64,000 nt of DNA from Tubiluchus corallicola. Its lineage: Eukaryota > Priapulida > Priapulimorpha > Priapulimorphida > Tubiluchidae. The position numbers and the translations under genes were made by a program. This document shows, piece by piece, positions 36,820 to 48,171 of the stretch. Every line of letters begins with the position of its first letter. Positions within the stretch are counted from its first letter, which is position 1. Location: the NCBI GenBank assembly GCA_030141605.1, contig JAQGDQ010000127.1, positions 62,001 through 126,000 on the forward strand, in the 5' to 3' direction. The notes beneath the pieces were generated by a model. That model ran no database searches, was not told the DNA's origin, and was given only the letters and a program-made list of their open reading frames with translations.

Positions 36820-37325
36820 ACCTCGTTGGATAGACAATCGATAGGACTATCACCACTGGCTGACGTCTTGGTGCGTGGTGCTTTTGCCTTTTAGTTTTTG
36901 TAGGCTTAGTGGCCTACAGACCTGACAGGACGGGACGGGTCATTAAGAGCTATTAGTCAAGTGATTCTGAAAGGGTTCCTTTAAGAGTTGTGGCTTTCAA
37001 AATTTATAAAAGGTTTATTTTGTCATAAGTTTTAAGTATGGTACTAACGTGTATTTAGAAAAACGGCCGTAACGTGGCAGCCTCGTCACGGTGATGGCTG
37101 AGTCACATCGTTGGATAGAGAATTTATTGGACTACACCACTGGGCGCCATCTAGGTAGGTGGCGCTTCAGCATTAAGTGAAATTTTGGTATAAGTACACA
37201 AAACTTAGGACCTTGGGGCCCTAAAAGGTTTGTAGGCTTAGTAGGGTGAGGCCATGTCATTATCGAGTGCTTGCTATGTGATTGCAAAGGGCTTCGTTCA
37301 AGAGATATAGCTTCCCAAGTGTGAT
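36820..37325. repeat. Diverged direct repeat, about 285-bp period
   Basis: Two copies share CGTTGGATAGA, CACCACTGG, GTAGGCTTAGT, GTCATTA and a closing AGAGATATAGC/AGAGTTGTGGC-type segment. The first starts near 36824 and the second near 37109. The unit lies between the two mirrored minisatellite blocks and may be the core of the same element. Confidence 0.6.
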
Positions 37326-37364
37326 CATATCGATACCTGGTATATATTTGTAGAGAAAATATCT

Positions 37365-37680
37365 ATGTTTTTTGTGAAGTGATGCACTGGCGAAGTGTAC
37401 TACTATGTGAATGCTTTTTTTTGTACTTTTTCTAATATCAACTGGCGAAAAATTTGACCAGCGAAATGATGCATTGGAGAACTGATGGACTGGCAAAGTG
37501 TACGACTATTTAGACTATTTAAATACTTTTTGCACTATTTCTATTATCAACTGGAGAAATGAAAGATAGCGAAATGATGGCAAAAAGATAAACTGACGAA
37601 ATAACAGACTCGCGAAAAAATGGACTAGCGAAATTACAGACTGGCAAACGATAGACTGGTGAAATGATGCACTGTTGAAC
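37365..37680. repeat. Degenerate ACTGGCGAAATGATG minisatellite, block 2
   Basis: Many units like ACTGGCGAAAT, ACTAGCGAAAT and ACTGGTGAAATG, including two TATCAACTGG-G blocks about 110 bases apart. Confidence 0.7.
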
Positions 37681-37689
37681 CATGCAATA

Positions 37690-37965
37690 TACAATTGAAA
37701 CACTGGCTTAATAATGCTTACCACATTGCACCAAGTAACATTAATTCTACAAGTTACCGTGGTGTTACAATATGCGTTAAACTTCACGTTATTACATTAT
37801 GCGTTTGGGGGTCTTACATTGTGAGCTAATTCTTTTGTTACATTATCGGTTAATTTTATTACATTATACGTTGATTTTTATTACATTATGTGTTAATTTT
37901 TTGTTATTGCATTTTCGGGCGTTTATTACATTATCAGTTGTAACACTGCTGATTGTTTTCGGGAG
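37690..37965 (-). repeat. Dispersed GTTATTACATTATGCGTT element, inverted copy 3
   Basis: Reverse-complement units of the family seen at 30.4 and 36.2 kb (TATTACATTATGCGTT and variants). Together with the neighbouring block it mirrors the order at 36.17-36.57 kb. Confidence 0.7.
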
Positions 37966-39589
37966 ACAGCTGGAGGCAGGCGTATGGTGCCGACCTCTGC
38001 GCCCATGTCATGTCTTCCAAGTGAATATCCTTCTAAGAGCTTGTGGCGTCCGTGGGCAAAAAAAATTCTGGCGCCCTAACCTTTTAATGCTTTCATCATT
38101 TGGGTGAAGCCACAAATTGTGCGAGTTTTTTGCGTCCCTAAGCCCGACTTTTCTTTTTCAACATGAAAGGGTAAAGATAAACGATTTTTTTTAAGAATCA
38201 ACCGAGTTTGGTTTGCCATACTGCACCAGAATAACTCTTTTCTGTGTGCTAGTCGCTCATAACACGACAGTCCTTAAACATTCAGCTTCTGCATCAGCAT
38301 TAAAACATGCAAAGATTATGAAAGATAAAAAACACTACAGGTTCTCACAATAATATACCCGGCTTTTAGAGAATAACACCACTGTTTCTCGATCTGCTAA
38401 GCCACGCGCCACCCACAACATGCCCTTTTAATAAGTAACAACATTAGTGTTGCGTCACTGTTGCATTAGTCTTTTGCACGGAGGACTTTTTTGCACTGCT
38501 GTTCACTTTTTGGTAAAGCATGCCAAGAGCTTTCGCTGACCTTTCTTACTGACTAAGAATGCAAAATCATGACAATGTGGTTGCTGTGATCTCGGAATTG
38601 ACGAATACAGCACTTATTTTGTCACTTTGTGCGCTTATATGTTGAAACCGTCAGTGCGAAGTAAATTAATGCTTTCCCGATTTGTGCACTTTTTATTTCC
38701 CGATCAACCATCTTTTCACAGTTTTTGCGGCCCACTCTAGAACGATTCACTGGTGGGTTAAGTTAGTGATTGTTGGAACCGGCAGAGTTGTCACACAAAC
38801 GTAAAAATCCTTTCTAGGTTGTCGCAGTAATAAATACCTGGTCCGAAATAGGATTAATGTTTAATGTTGTGTACTAACGGCTGTTATTATATTAATGTAT
38901 AGTAATTTTATTTATGATAAGGAAGGCGGTACTTTCAGTATTGCGTAATTAACTCGCTTATATTTTCTGCTGCATTATGTCATGAGTTAGTAATTAGCAA
39001 ACAATAAGCCCTAATCAAAAAGTTTACGAGTTTCTGTTAAATACGCACATTACAAGCGCTGTGTGCATGTTCCACTCAGCATCAACTCTAGGTGATACAT
39101 GTAGATAAGTTTCTCAGATGAGCGCCATTCCTTAACTATACTTCGTGTTAATAGCTAATGTTGTCTGCTTATGACACGCTGCAGGTCTAAGGAAAGTATC
39201 AAGAGTACAAGCCAATTGTAATAGAAACTATTGCATTGTAAATACAACCCCCCCCCGTCCAAGCATAACAGTTCAGATAAGTTTTCTCGTAATGATTGGC
39301 TATTGCCGAAAATTTTGTAAAAAAAATTCTCAAGCGGTTGCTCCACTCCAAGATTGTTAAAGAAAAACGTTTCGTATAAATCGGGTGAAACCTATGATCA
39401 AACATTACAAAGCTCCAGACTTTGATAAACTTGCTATAGATACTGGAGGCCCTGTCCTCCTTGCATATTAGCGAAGAAATCAGGCATCTGGTGTTTTACT
39501 TTTCGAAAAAATTCAATGAGAGTCAACAAATATATTAAAAAAATACCAGTACCGGTACATTTTGAAGTTAATACTATATGGCGTCCACG

Positions 39590-40200
39590 CTGTCACTGTC
39601 ACTGAAAACAAGTCATTCTTCAGTTTGTCGATGCTGATCGAGGGATCGTGTGGAAGCGGAAAATGCTAGTGAAATTTGAATGTTCTTCAAGTTTAACGAT
39701 TTTCGTCAATGTCAGTCATAATCCTTGGAAAAACAGCCACTAATACTGCGAACCAACTAGAAGAGCCTCTTTTATCGCGTGTGCGTAAACGGCGCGCTGT
39801 CACTAAAAACAAAAAGTTAAACAAACAGCGACTGGAAATGCACACGTGCAGAAATTTTCGTGAATGTACGTACGTTTTGTAGACTTGTACAGAAAACTTG
39901 CGCTTGTACTGGATCGTCTAAATTTCTAATTTGCAAAAGAAAAAAGCACAATTATGTCTTTCTGCATTATTTATAGGTGAAAATTTGTTCAGTAATCAAA
40001 CATTATAGCACAAAGTGTACTATTAGCAAAGTGTCCTGACAAAGTGCGTACTGAGGGAAAATGTGCATTGGCGAAATATACACCTGGCGATGTGTCCGAT
40101 TGGCAAAATGTACCGATGGTAATCTCTACCCTAGCGAACTTACATAAGTGGCGAAAAATGCATTAACTAAACGTCAAATGTTAGCCACACTAAAATGGTG
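39590..40200. repeat. Dispersed repeat related to 59600-59900, followed by TGGCGAAATG units
   Basis: 39590-40000 shares ordered blocks (GTGAAATTTGAATGT, CACACGTGCAGAAATTT, CTTTCTGCATTAT, GGTGAAAATTTGT) with 59600-59890. From about 40005, units such as AAAATGTGCATTGGCGAAATA resemble the 37.4-kb minisatellite. Confidence 0.6.
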
Positions 40201-40939
40201 CCAAATAAACATCGTTAATAATCATTTGGAACGTATTTGCTAATTTTGTGTCAAAACAACCTTCATTGGTCTAAATCGCTTAATGTCCAAAGTAGCTCGT
40301 GCTACTTGTAACCTTTTTTCAGACAACGCGAAGAAGCATGCTTTATATAGCTCGTGCCTAGAGACCAATTACATTGGAAACTTTCTTGTTTCGCATAAAA
40401 CTGTATTTGTATTTTCTCCTGAGGTTATTATTATACGCGAGAAAACAACGCAATTCGTTTAACAGCGCCCTGAGGACAAACTACTTATCGTTTACTTCGA
40501 AAATTTTGCGCAAAAGTTTTTAAACTGAGTGTTAAGCTTTGTTCCACAAGTTGTCGTTTTCATAAATTTATAGTTAGCACTGAGAAATAGCAATAATAAT
40601 TATAAATTCATAAATATCATATTGTATACATATTATTATATTATAACGAAGCATTCATACTAACCATACTATAATAAATCAACGAGCAAAAAGAAGCATA
40701 CGAAAAGTATTCGTACTTCAATTAAGGCCATACGATACAATCCTGTTCTCTGGCGAAAACTGGTCAAAAATGATGGCGTGTTGATTCGTTAGCAAGAGCA
40801 GATTGGAGGCCCTGAAATAAGTTAGAATACTAAGCGACTACCAATATCCCACACTTTGCGCTGCAATCTGTACGAGAATCCAGATCAAAATTGCAAAAAC
40901 CTATTTAAAAATTGCTTCTGGCCTATAGGTGTGGCATTA

Positions 40940-43900
40940 CTAAAAAATACAAGCAGATACAGTTTTATGGTTAAAATCTATGACTTCGTCTTTCGTAAGC
41001 CACATCACTAGCTTACCACATGGCTGATTTGTGCAGGAACAACTGGTTGTACAAAGATAGCCATCTAAAAACTTATGTCCATCTGTTTGACAGTTCCTAA
41101 ATGAACCAAAAGCCATTCCTTGTTTTACCAAAACTTGCTCATCAGCTGTCATGATCAATGGCCATTGCAAACGAGAAGTGCTTTCCTTGCAGCCAATATT
41201 CTTCAGCTTCAATGCTAAGACCAAGTCTTTGCCAACGACAGTTTTTATGGGAATATTTATCGCATAAAATCCAGGTTGCTGAGCCAAGAGTCTTGTTGAG
41301 ATTTCGGTGCACGCAGAAGATTCCAGTGCAGTAAGGCTCATTGTTGAAGCTTCAAGGGCATTTTCTACTTGTGTAATGACAGATTCTGAAGGCAATTCTT
41401 TGGGGTTATAAAAAGACCATAGCATCGTCATGCTCGTTTCTCTTGTGCCTAAAGTAGTTGGCCAAAAGCTGGATGTCACAAATTCATTTGAAATGCTGTT
41501 TTCATAGCTGTTAGTGCTGAAAGCAACGCTTCTGGCTATTTCTGTTTCCGAGAATGATTCAGTTGTTAATGTAGCTTCAGGACTCAAACTTGTTGGACTG
41601 CTGTGTGAAGACATATAACCATTATCCTTAGTGGCTGTAAACAGCACATCAAATTTTTTTGAAGTTTCAGTGCTAACTGGGGCTATGCTGTAATGTGACT
41701 TTTCAGAATCAGTTAGGATAATAGCAGTTAAAGTTTCACCAGCTGCTATAGCAGATGAATTAACTCGTGAAGTAATGCCATCAGTAAACACATTAGTGAC
41801 TGAATTTGTTTTAAAGATAGGTTCAACACCATCAGTTGCCCAGTTTCTGCTCGAGCTTTCAGTTTTCACTATTGTAGTAGCTTTAGAATTAGTAGTCACA
41901 GAATCTGTGGTGGTAGATAAATCTGAGTTTGTGATTAATGTAGATGTATCTGCAATCATAAAAGTATTACTGACAGCTGTCAAGCCTGTACTTGCTGCTG
42001 TTGCAGACAGTTGCTGCTGACAGAGAAAGACATGGCCTTTATCACAGCTAATAGTGTACAGCTGAAAAGAATTTGCAGGATCAATAAAAACACACAACCT
42101 GGTTGTAGAATCTCCATTAGGTTTCGAAATACCCCAAGGTAATTCGCTCTCAACATATTCATATCCTCCAATCCACACAAAAGACATTTTTACAGGGTCC
42201 CATTCGAGACCAATCCAAATCCTGTCTTCAATACCTAAGGTTGTTGCAACTTCCTTAGCATATAAAGCAAGATCATTGTTTTCCAAAGCAGCTAACTGAG
42301 CCGCTATTTCTACACACTTTTTTGCTGCTTCATCATAAGACATGTGATCTGTACTAAGTGAATAACACCTCCCAGTAGCTAAATTTGTGTAATACAATTT
42401 TGAAGAACATAGCTCATCCGTGTTTGAGACGTCTACCAAGTTGATGTCTAATACAGATGTTCCTTCTGGACCTACAGTTACAAAGTCATTACTGAAAGCC
42501 GGCCAGTTTGTAATTGATATTATTGCAGTCACTTGTTGCTCACAGAAAAAGGCATGGCGTTTACCGCAGCTAATAGTGTAGAACTGAAAAGAATTTGCAG
42601 GATCAACAAAGACGCACAACCTCATTGTAGAATCTCCATTAGGTTTTGAAATACCCCAAGGTAATTCACTCTCAACATATTCATTTCCTCCTATCCACAC
42701 AAAAGCCATTTTTACAGGATCCCATTCAAGACCAATCCACATCCTCTCTTCAACACCTATTGTTGTTGCAACTTCCTTAGCAAATGAAGCAAGGTCTTTG
42801 GATTCCAAAGAGGCTAACTGAGCTGATATTTGTACACACTTTTCCACTGCTTCATCATAAGACATGTGATCTGTAATCAGTAAGTAACACCTCCCAGTAA
42901 GTGTATTTGTGTAATACGATTTTGAAGAACATAGCTCATCCGTGTTTGAGACGTCTACCAAGTTGACGTCTAATACAGATGTTCCTTCTGGACCTACAGT
43001 TACAAAGCCATTACTGAAAGCTGGCCAGTTTGTACTTGATATTATTGCAGTCACTTGTTGCTGACAGAAAAAGGCATGGCGTTTACCGCAGCTAATAGTG
43101 TAGAACTGAAAAGAATTTGCAGGATCAATAAAGACGCACAACCTCGTTGCAGAATCTCCATTAGGTTTCGAAATACCCCAAGGTAATTCACTCTCAACAT
43201 ATTCATTTCCTCCTATCCACACAAAAGCCATTTTTACAGGATCCCATTCAAGACCAATCCAAATCCTCTCTTCAACACCTATTGTTGTTGCAACTTCCTT
43301 AACAAATGAAGCAAGGTCTTTGGATTCCAAAGAGGCTAACTGAGCTGATATTTGTACACACTTTTCCACTGCTTCATCATAAGACATACGATCTGTAATC
43401 AGTAAGTAACACCTCCCAGTAAGTGTATTTGTGTAATACGATTTTGAAGAACATAGCTCATCCGTGTTTGAGACGTCTACCAAGTTGACGTCTAATACAG
43501 ATGTTCCTTCTGGACCTACAGTTACAAAGCCATTACTGAAAGCTGGCCAGTTTGTACTTGATATTATTGCAGTCACTTGTTGCTGACAGAAAAAGGCATG
43601 GCGTTTACCGCAGCTAATAGTGTAGAACTGAAAAGAATTTGCAGGATCAACAAAGACGCACAACCTCGTTGTAGAATCTCCATTAGGTTTTGAAATACCC
43701 CAAGGTAATTCACTCTCAACATATTCATTTCCTCCTATCCACACAAAAGCCATTTTTACAGGATCCCATTCAAGACCAATCCAAATCCTCTCTTCAACAC
43801 CTATTGTTGTTGCAACTTCCTTAGCAAATGAAGCAAGGTCTTTGGATTCCAAAGAGGCTAACTGAGCTGATATTTGTACACACTTTTCCACTGCTTCATC

Positions 43901-44984
43901 ATAAGACATGTGATCTGTAATCAGTAAGTAACACCTCCCAGTAAGTGTATTTGTGTAATACGATTTTGAAGAACATAGCTCATCCGTGTTTGAGACGTCT
44001 ACCAAGTTGACGTCTAATACAGATGTTCCTTCTGGACCTACAGTTACAAAGCCACTACTGAAAGCTGGCCAGTTTGTACTTGATATTATTGCAGTCACTT
44101 GTTGCTGACAGAAAAAGGCATGGCGTTTACCGCAGCTAATAGTGTAGAACTGAAAAGAATTTGCAGGATCAACAAAGACGCACAACCTCGTTGTAGAATC
44201 TCCATTAGGTTTTGAAATACCCCAAAGTAATTCACTCTCAACATATTCATTTCCTCCTATCCACACAAAAGCCATTTTTACAGGATCCCATTCAAGACCA
44301 ATCCAAATCCTTTCTTCAACACCTATTGTTGTTGCAACTTCCTCAGCAAATGAAGCAAGGTCTTTGGATTCCAAAGAGGCTAACTGAGCTGATATTTGTA
44401 CACACTTTTCCACTGCTTCATCATAAGACATGTGATCTGTAATCAGTAAGTAACACCTCCCTGTAAGTGTATTTGTGTAATATGATTTTGAAGAACATGG
44501 CTCATCTGTTGCAATTTGGATGTCTACAAGGTTTTCAATAGGTGAAAAATCTTCAATTCCCAATGCCTGCTGATCCATGTCTTTTGAGCAGACAACCATT
44601 TGTGCTGCAAGTAAACATCCCACTATTTTCTGTAAAAGATGTAATGAACATATTTTGTTCACAACTATGATTACGCAATTTACCATAACTTTATAAAAAA
44701 TTAGAGTAAAAAGTAGAGTTGAAAATTTAAAACACACAAATTTTTAATACATATTACCTTTTTTTATCTCCTGTTACAGTATGTGTTATTAAAATATATT
44801 TTTGATTTGATTTGAGAAACAGCTGACAAATTATAAATTATCCTAAGTTTGTATCTAATTTAAGAAACTTTAACGATATGATAAAAATGTTTTGCCAAAT
44901 GACAGAATTTTGCTCTGAATGTTTAAACAATTAAGTAAAAAATAACATATTTACCATAACAAAAATAATCTTCAGTGAAGACAT
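40940..44984 (-). CDS. Secreted protein with five tandem C-type lectin-like domains
   Basis: Exon 1 (44984-44955) encodes MSSLKIIFVM. The donor GTAAAT joins in phase 0 to a 3690-base exon (44629-40940) starting KIVGCLLAAQMVVCS, which together make a clear signal peptide. The product is 1239 residues. Five C-type lectin-like domains (CTLDs) lie at about 55-184, 229-358, 403-532, 577-706 and 751-880, each with a 174-residue period, with IWIGLEW, FVWIGG and four to six Cys. A Ser/Thr-rich stretch follows (about 885-1095), then a C-terminal domain of about 140 residues with eight Cys (TTSCSCTNQPCGKLVMWL and others) that I do not recognise. The sugar-binding EPN and WND motifs are not canonical: KPN is present and WND is absent. 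Role: probably extracellular recognition or adhesion. The longer open frame up to 44737 is read-through into intron 1. Confidence 0.9.
42020..44497 (-). repeat. Five-unit coding tandem repeat (522-bp period) encoding the CTLDs
   Basis: CTLD units at 44497-44108, 43975-43586, 43453-43064, 42931-42542 and 42409-42020. Units 1-4 and their 44-residue spacers are almost identical in nucleotide sequence. Unit 5 is clearly diverged (KLYYTNLATGRCYSLST and ISCDKGHVFLC), so it did not take part in the recent homogenisation. Confidence 0.93.
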
Positions 44985-45023
44985 GATGTTACACATACAA
45001 TACAAAATCAAATGTACGTATTT

Positions 45024-45033
45024 CTTTTATATG
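45024..45033 (-). promoter_or_regulatory. TATA box of the CTLD gene
   Basis: CATATAAAAG on the minus strand lies about 40 bases before the start codon at 44984. That predicts a start of transcription near 45000 and a very short 5' UTR. Confidence 0.6.
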
Positions 45034-46159
45034 CAGCAGTTTACCAGACAGTTCAGTTTCTCAGTTAAACAACTCCCGGTAAGTTCAAAATAACAAGTTG
45101 ACATACAAAAACAAATATCAATATTTAACAAACGTAACACCAACATTAATAATGCCATTCTGAAGTAAATTCAGCAATCGATAGACACTAGTTTGCAAAC
45201 AATTATTTTGAAGCTTGTCATAATTAAATATGCAGGTTTTGGCAAAAACAGAACTGCTGGTTTTCAGTTAATCAATAACTCAAGATCATTTTCAGTGCAG
45301 GGTTAGGCTGCTACAGTCCTGAACATTACAAATATATGTGTTAGGCAAAAAATGTCTCAGTTGCACAGGTTTTCTACAAGCAGTCTTGATAGAATCTATA
45401 CATTCCATTCTGCATTAAATGATTTCTTATTCAGTTACATGACATGTCAAACTGATTGAGCAAGAATTGCTAAGATCCCCTAGAATGAAAATGGCAACAT
45501 CTGATCAGCAACAGAAATCTGATCTAGATGTACACAAATGGCTTCTTTCATTTCCTCTTACCAAATATTGACATCATTGCAGCTGTGCAATTATGCATAA
45601 TGTAAATCTATGGCAATAATTGAGTTTTTGTAGTAAGATTTATCATCATATAACACATTCTACTTTTGCGAAATACCATTTGCATTAATTTATTATTAAA
45701 TCTCATTATAAAATACAACTTACATATACATTACAATATAATTACAGGACAAAAGTATACAAGTTTTTAGATTAAAGAAGTATGCATTTAATAATATGCA
45801 CTTTTGTTGCATGGATGTGTATGCACTATGTGTATTTTTGATGAACTTTTCTGAAAACCTAAAGATGTGCATGACAAAATAAAATAAGCTGAAAAAGGAC
45901 TAAGCATGACAATTTTAAAGTTTGGGATTTAATGTAAGGCCAAAATTACACATCTTCTAATGCTGTTTTACAAACTAAGGAAAATATTACAAAAATTGTT
46001 GCAGTTCAGGACAACATTATGCTTAACTAATTCCTTAGTTTTGTTCATATAAAATACACATTAATACAGAAATATGCATATATTTTGAAATTTAACTAAT
46101 TAATAACTTACATACATAATTTATATATATAAATTATGGCAAAGTAAAATCACAGAGTA

Positions 46160-46425
46160 TTTTAAGACACACCAATTTTTAATACATATTACCTTTTTTA
46201 TCTCCTGTTACAGTTCGTGTTATTAAAATATATTTTTGTATTTGATTCGAGAAACAGTTGACAAATTATCCTAAGTTTGTAACTAATTTATGAAACTTTA
46301 ATGATATGATAAAATTTTTTTGCAAAATGACAGAATTTTGCTCTGAATGTTTAAACATTTATGTAATAACATTTTCACCATAAGAAAAATAATCTTCTTC
46401 AATGAAGGCACGATGTTGCACATGT
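46160..46425 (-). pseudogene. Decayed duplicate of the CTLD gene first exon and intron
   Basis: This segment matches 44728-45000 over about 260 bases (shared blocks: TTTTTAATACATATTACCTTTTTT, GACAGAATTTTGCTCTGAATG and others). The copied exon retains the SLKKIIFLM-like coding sequence, but the start codon is GTG-like, indels are present, the GTAAAT donor has become GTGAAA, and no TATAAAAG is seen upstream. It is probably a remnant of tandem duplication rather than an active alternative promoter. The interval 45040-46640 otherwise shows no gene. Confidence 0.7.
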
Positions 46426-46655
46426 TACTAAAAGAAGCCATACATGGGTTCAAATTTATGTTCTTGACCATCAGTAGCATATTTCCTTTTTTAAAACAAC
46501 ATTTTTAGTGATATTAGTTCCTTAGCATGGCATGCTTTATGTAAAAACTGTTCTTGCTTCAATAAAATAGATCAAGTTGCTATAATATTATAGCAAATAC
46601 TTTCCATCACAGACAGATAAAAAGTACATTTATAAATAAACTGCAAATTACATAT

Positions 46656-48126
46656 TTACTCTAAATCATTATATAATGGAAGACATTGCGGATCTGATTT
46701 ATATGGGCCAGAATTTTCTAAGACACCAGGGGGTGCACATATCCATGGATCACAAGTTATGTTCTGCCACCTCAACAAACGTGACTGCAATTTTCGAACT
46801 ACTGTTTTGTACCTGACATCCTTAACTAAATTGTTTTTCTCTTCACAGTCTTCACTGATGTCATATAGTTCCCACTGATCACGATAATAATACTCTTTTA
46901 ATGTTTTGTACCAGTGTGTCGGCTCACCAGCTCTAGTTCGGTTCAATATATCTTGAAAGGTTGGTGACAAGTAAAAATCTTGATCTATCATAAACGGCAT
47001 TTTGAAGTTCAAATTGTGGATCAATTTGTATCTCTGTGTCCGTAAGACCCTCATGGGGTAATACATTGTAATTTCATGCAAATTGTGACTAGCATAAACT
47101 TCCTTGAAGTCTTTTACATGACTATTGCTTCCTAATAAAGGTAATAGAGACTGTCCAGATAGCTTTACATTGCTCAGCTTTTTGAAAATGTAATACAAAG
47201 GATAAGGAATATCAAACCAGTCTAGAATTGTTGGCACAATGTCTGTGGTGCTAACCATTGCATCAGATGTTGAATCCCAATGACTTGAATGTATGGGAGA
47301 AGACAGTAACATAGGTTCTCCCATACCTATAAAAGAAAGAACAAAGATTAATAGAACTCAATAAAAAACATATTACCAAAACCTCAAATCAAATTTGTTT
47401 CAAGTTATGGTATATTTAGCTGATCATCATAAATATCAGCATATTGCATAAATTCTAATTCTTGGCTTTCTATTACAGGTATGAGAGCTAAACAGTCCAT
47501 TCAGTAACTAAGGCGAGAGGCAAGAGGTTGTTATTTGCACAGAAGAAAAAGTACTTTGGAATGGCGTGATCCCCATCGTTGGTACGACATTTTTAAATCT
47601 TTGAGAAATGAGGCAAATGGCATCAGACTTGATCCAACCATAGAGGTGTCCCCTACAGTTAGTGAAAGTGACTTGGACCTGACTTCATATAAAACCAAAT
47701 AAAAAATCTGTTAAAGAATTTTTAGGAAGGATGTCTTTATACAAAATTACAAGTTATAACTTTCAAGAAATCTGTATTGTCCAAACAGAAGATAACCTGA
47801 CAAACCTGGATCATACAAGTTAGTTCTTCCACTTGGGAATGGTATGCCATTGTCTGAGGTGTACAGTATCAAAGTGTTATCCAGATGGCCAGCTTTCTTC
47901 AGCTCATCAATAACAAGTCCAATTCCTGTAAAACAAAGAAAATGCCAAAAGGTCAAACTGCTGGTTCATATATACTTTTAAGCAACATAACAGCTTGAGA
48001 CAGGTGAAAATCCCACAATTATTGAAGACTTTGATTATCGGAGCACAGAACAACTAAAAGTACACAAAACAATAGCATGCACTATTTTCTCATACATACT
48101 ACTACATCACTTACCAATGCAAAATC

Positions 48127-48171
<45 letters not shown>

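Noticed and set aside
44630-44737. Extended N-terminus of the lectin frame starting MCFKF
   Set aside because: It lies in intron 1 beyond a TTTTACAG acceptor. The spliced MSSLKIIFVM exon with a TATA box fits better.
48129-48171. Possible hairpin or AT-rich origin
   Set aside because: It is a plain (TA)n microsatellite.
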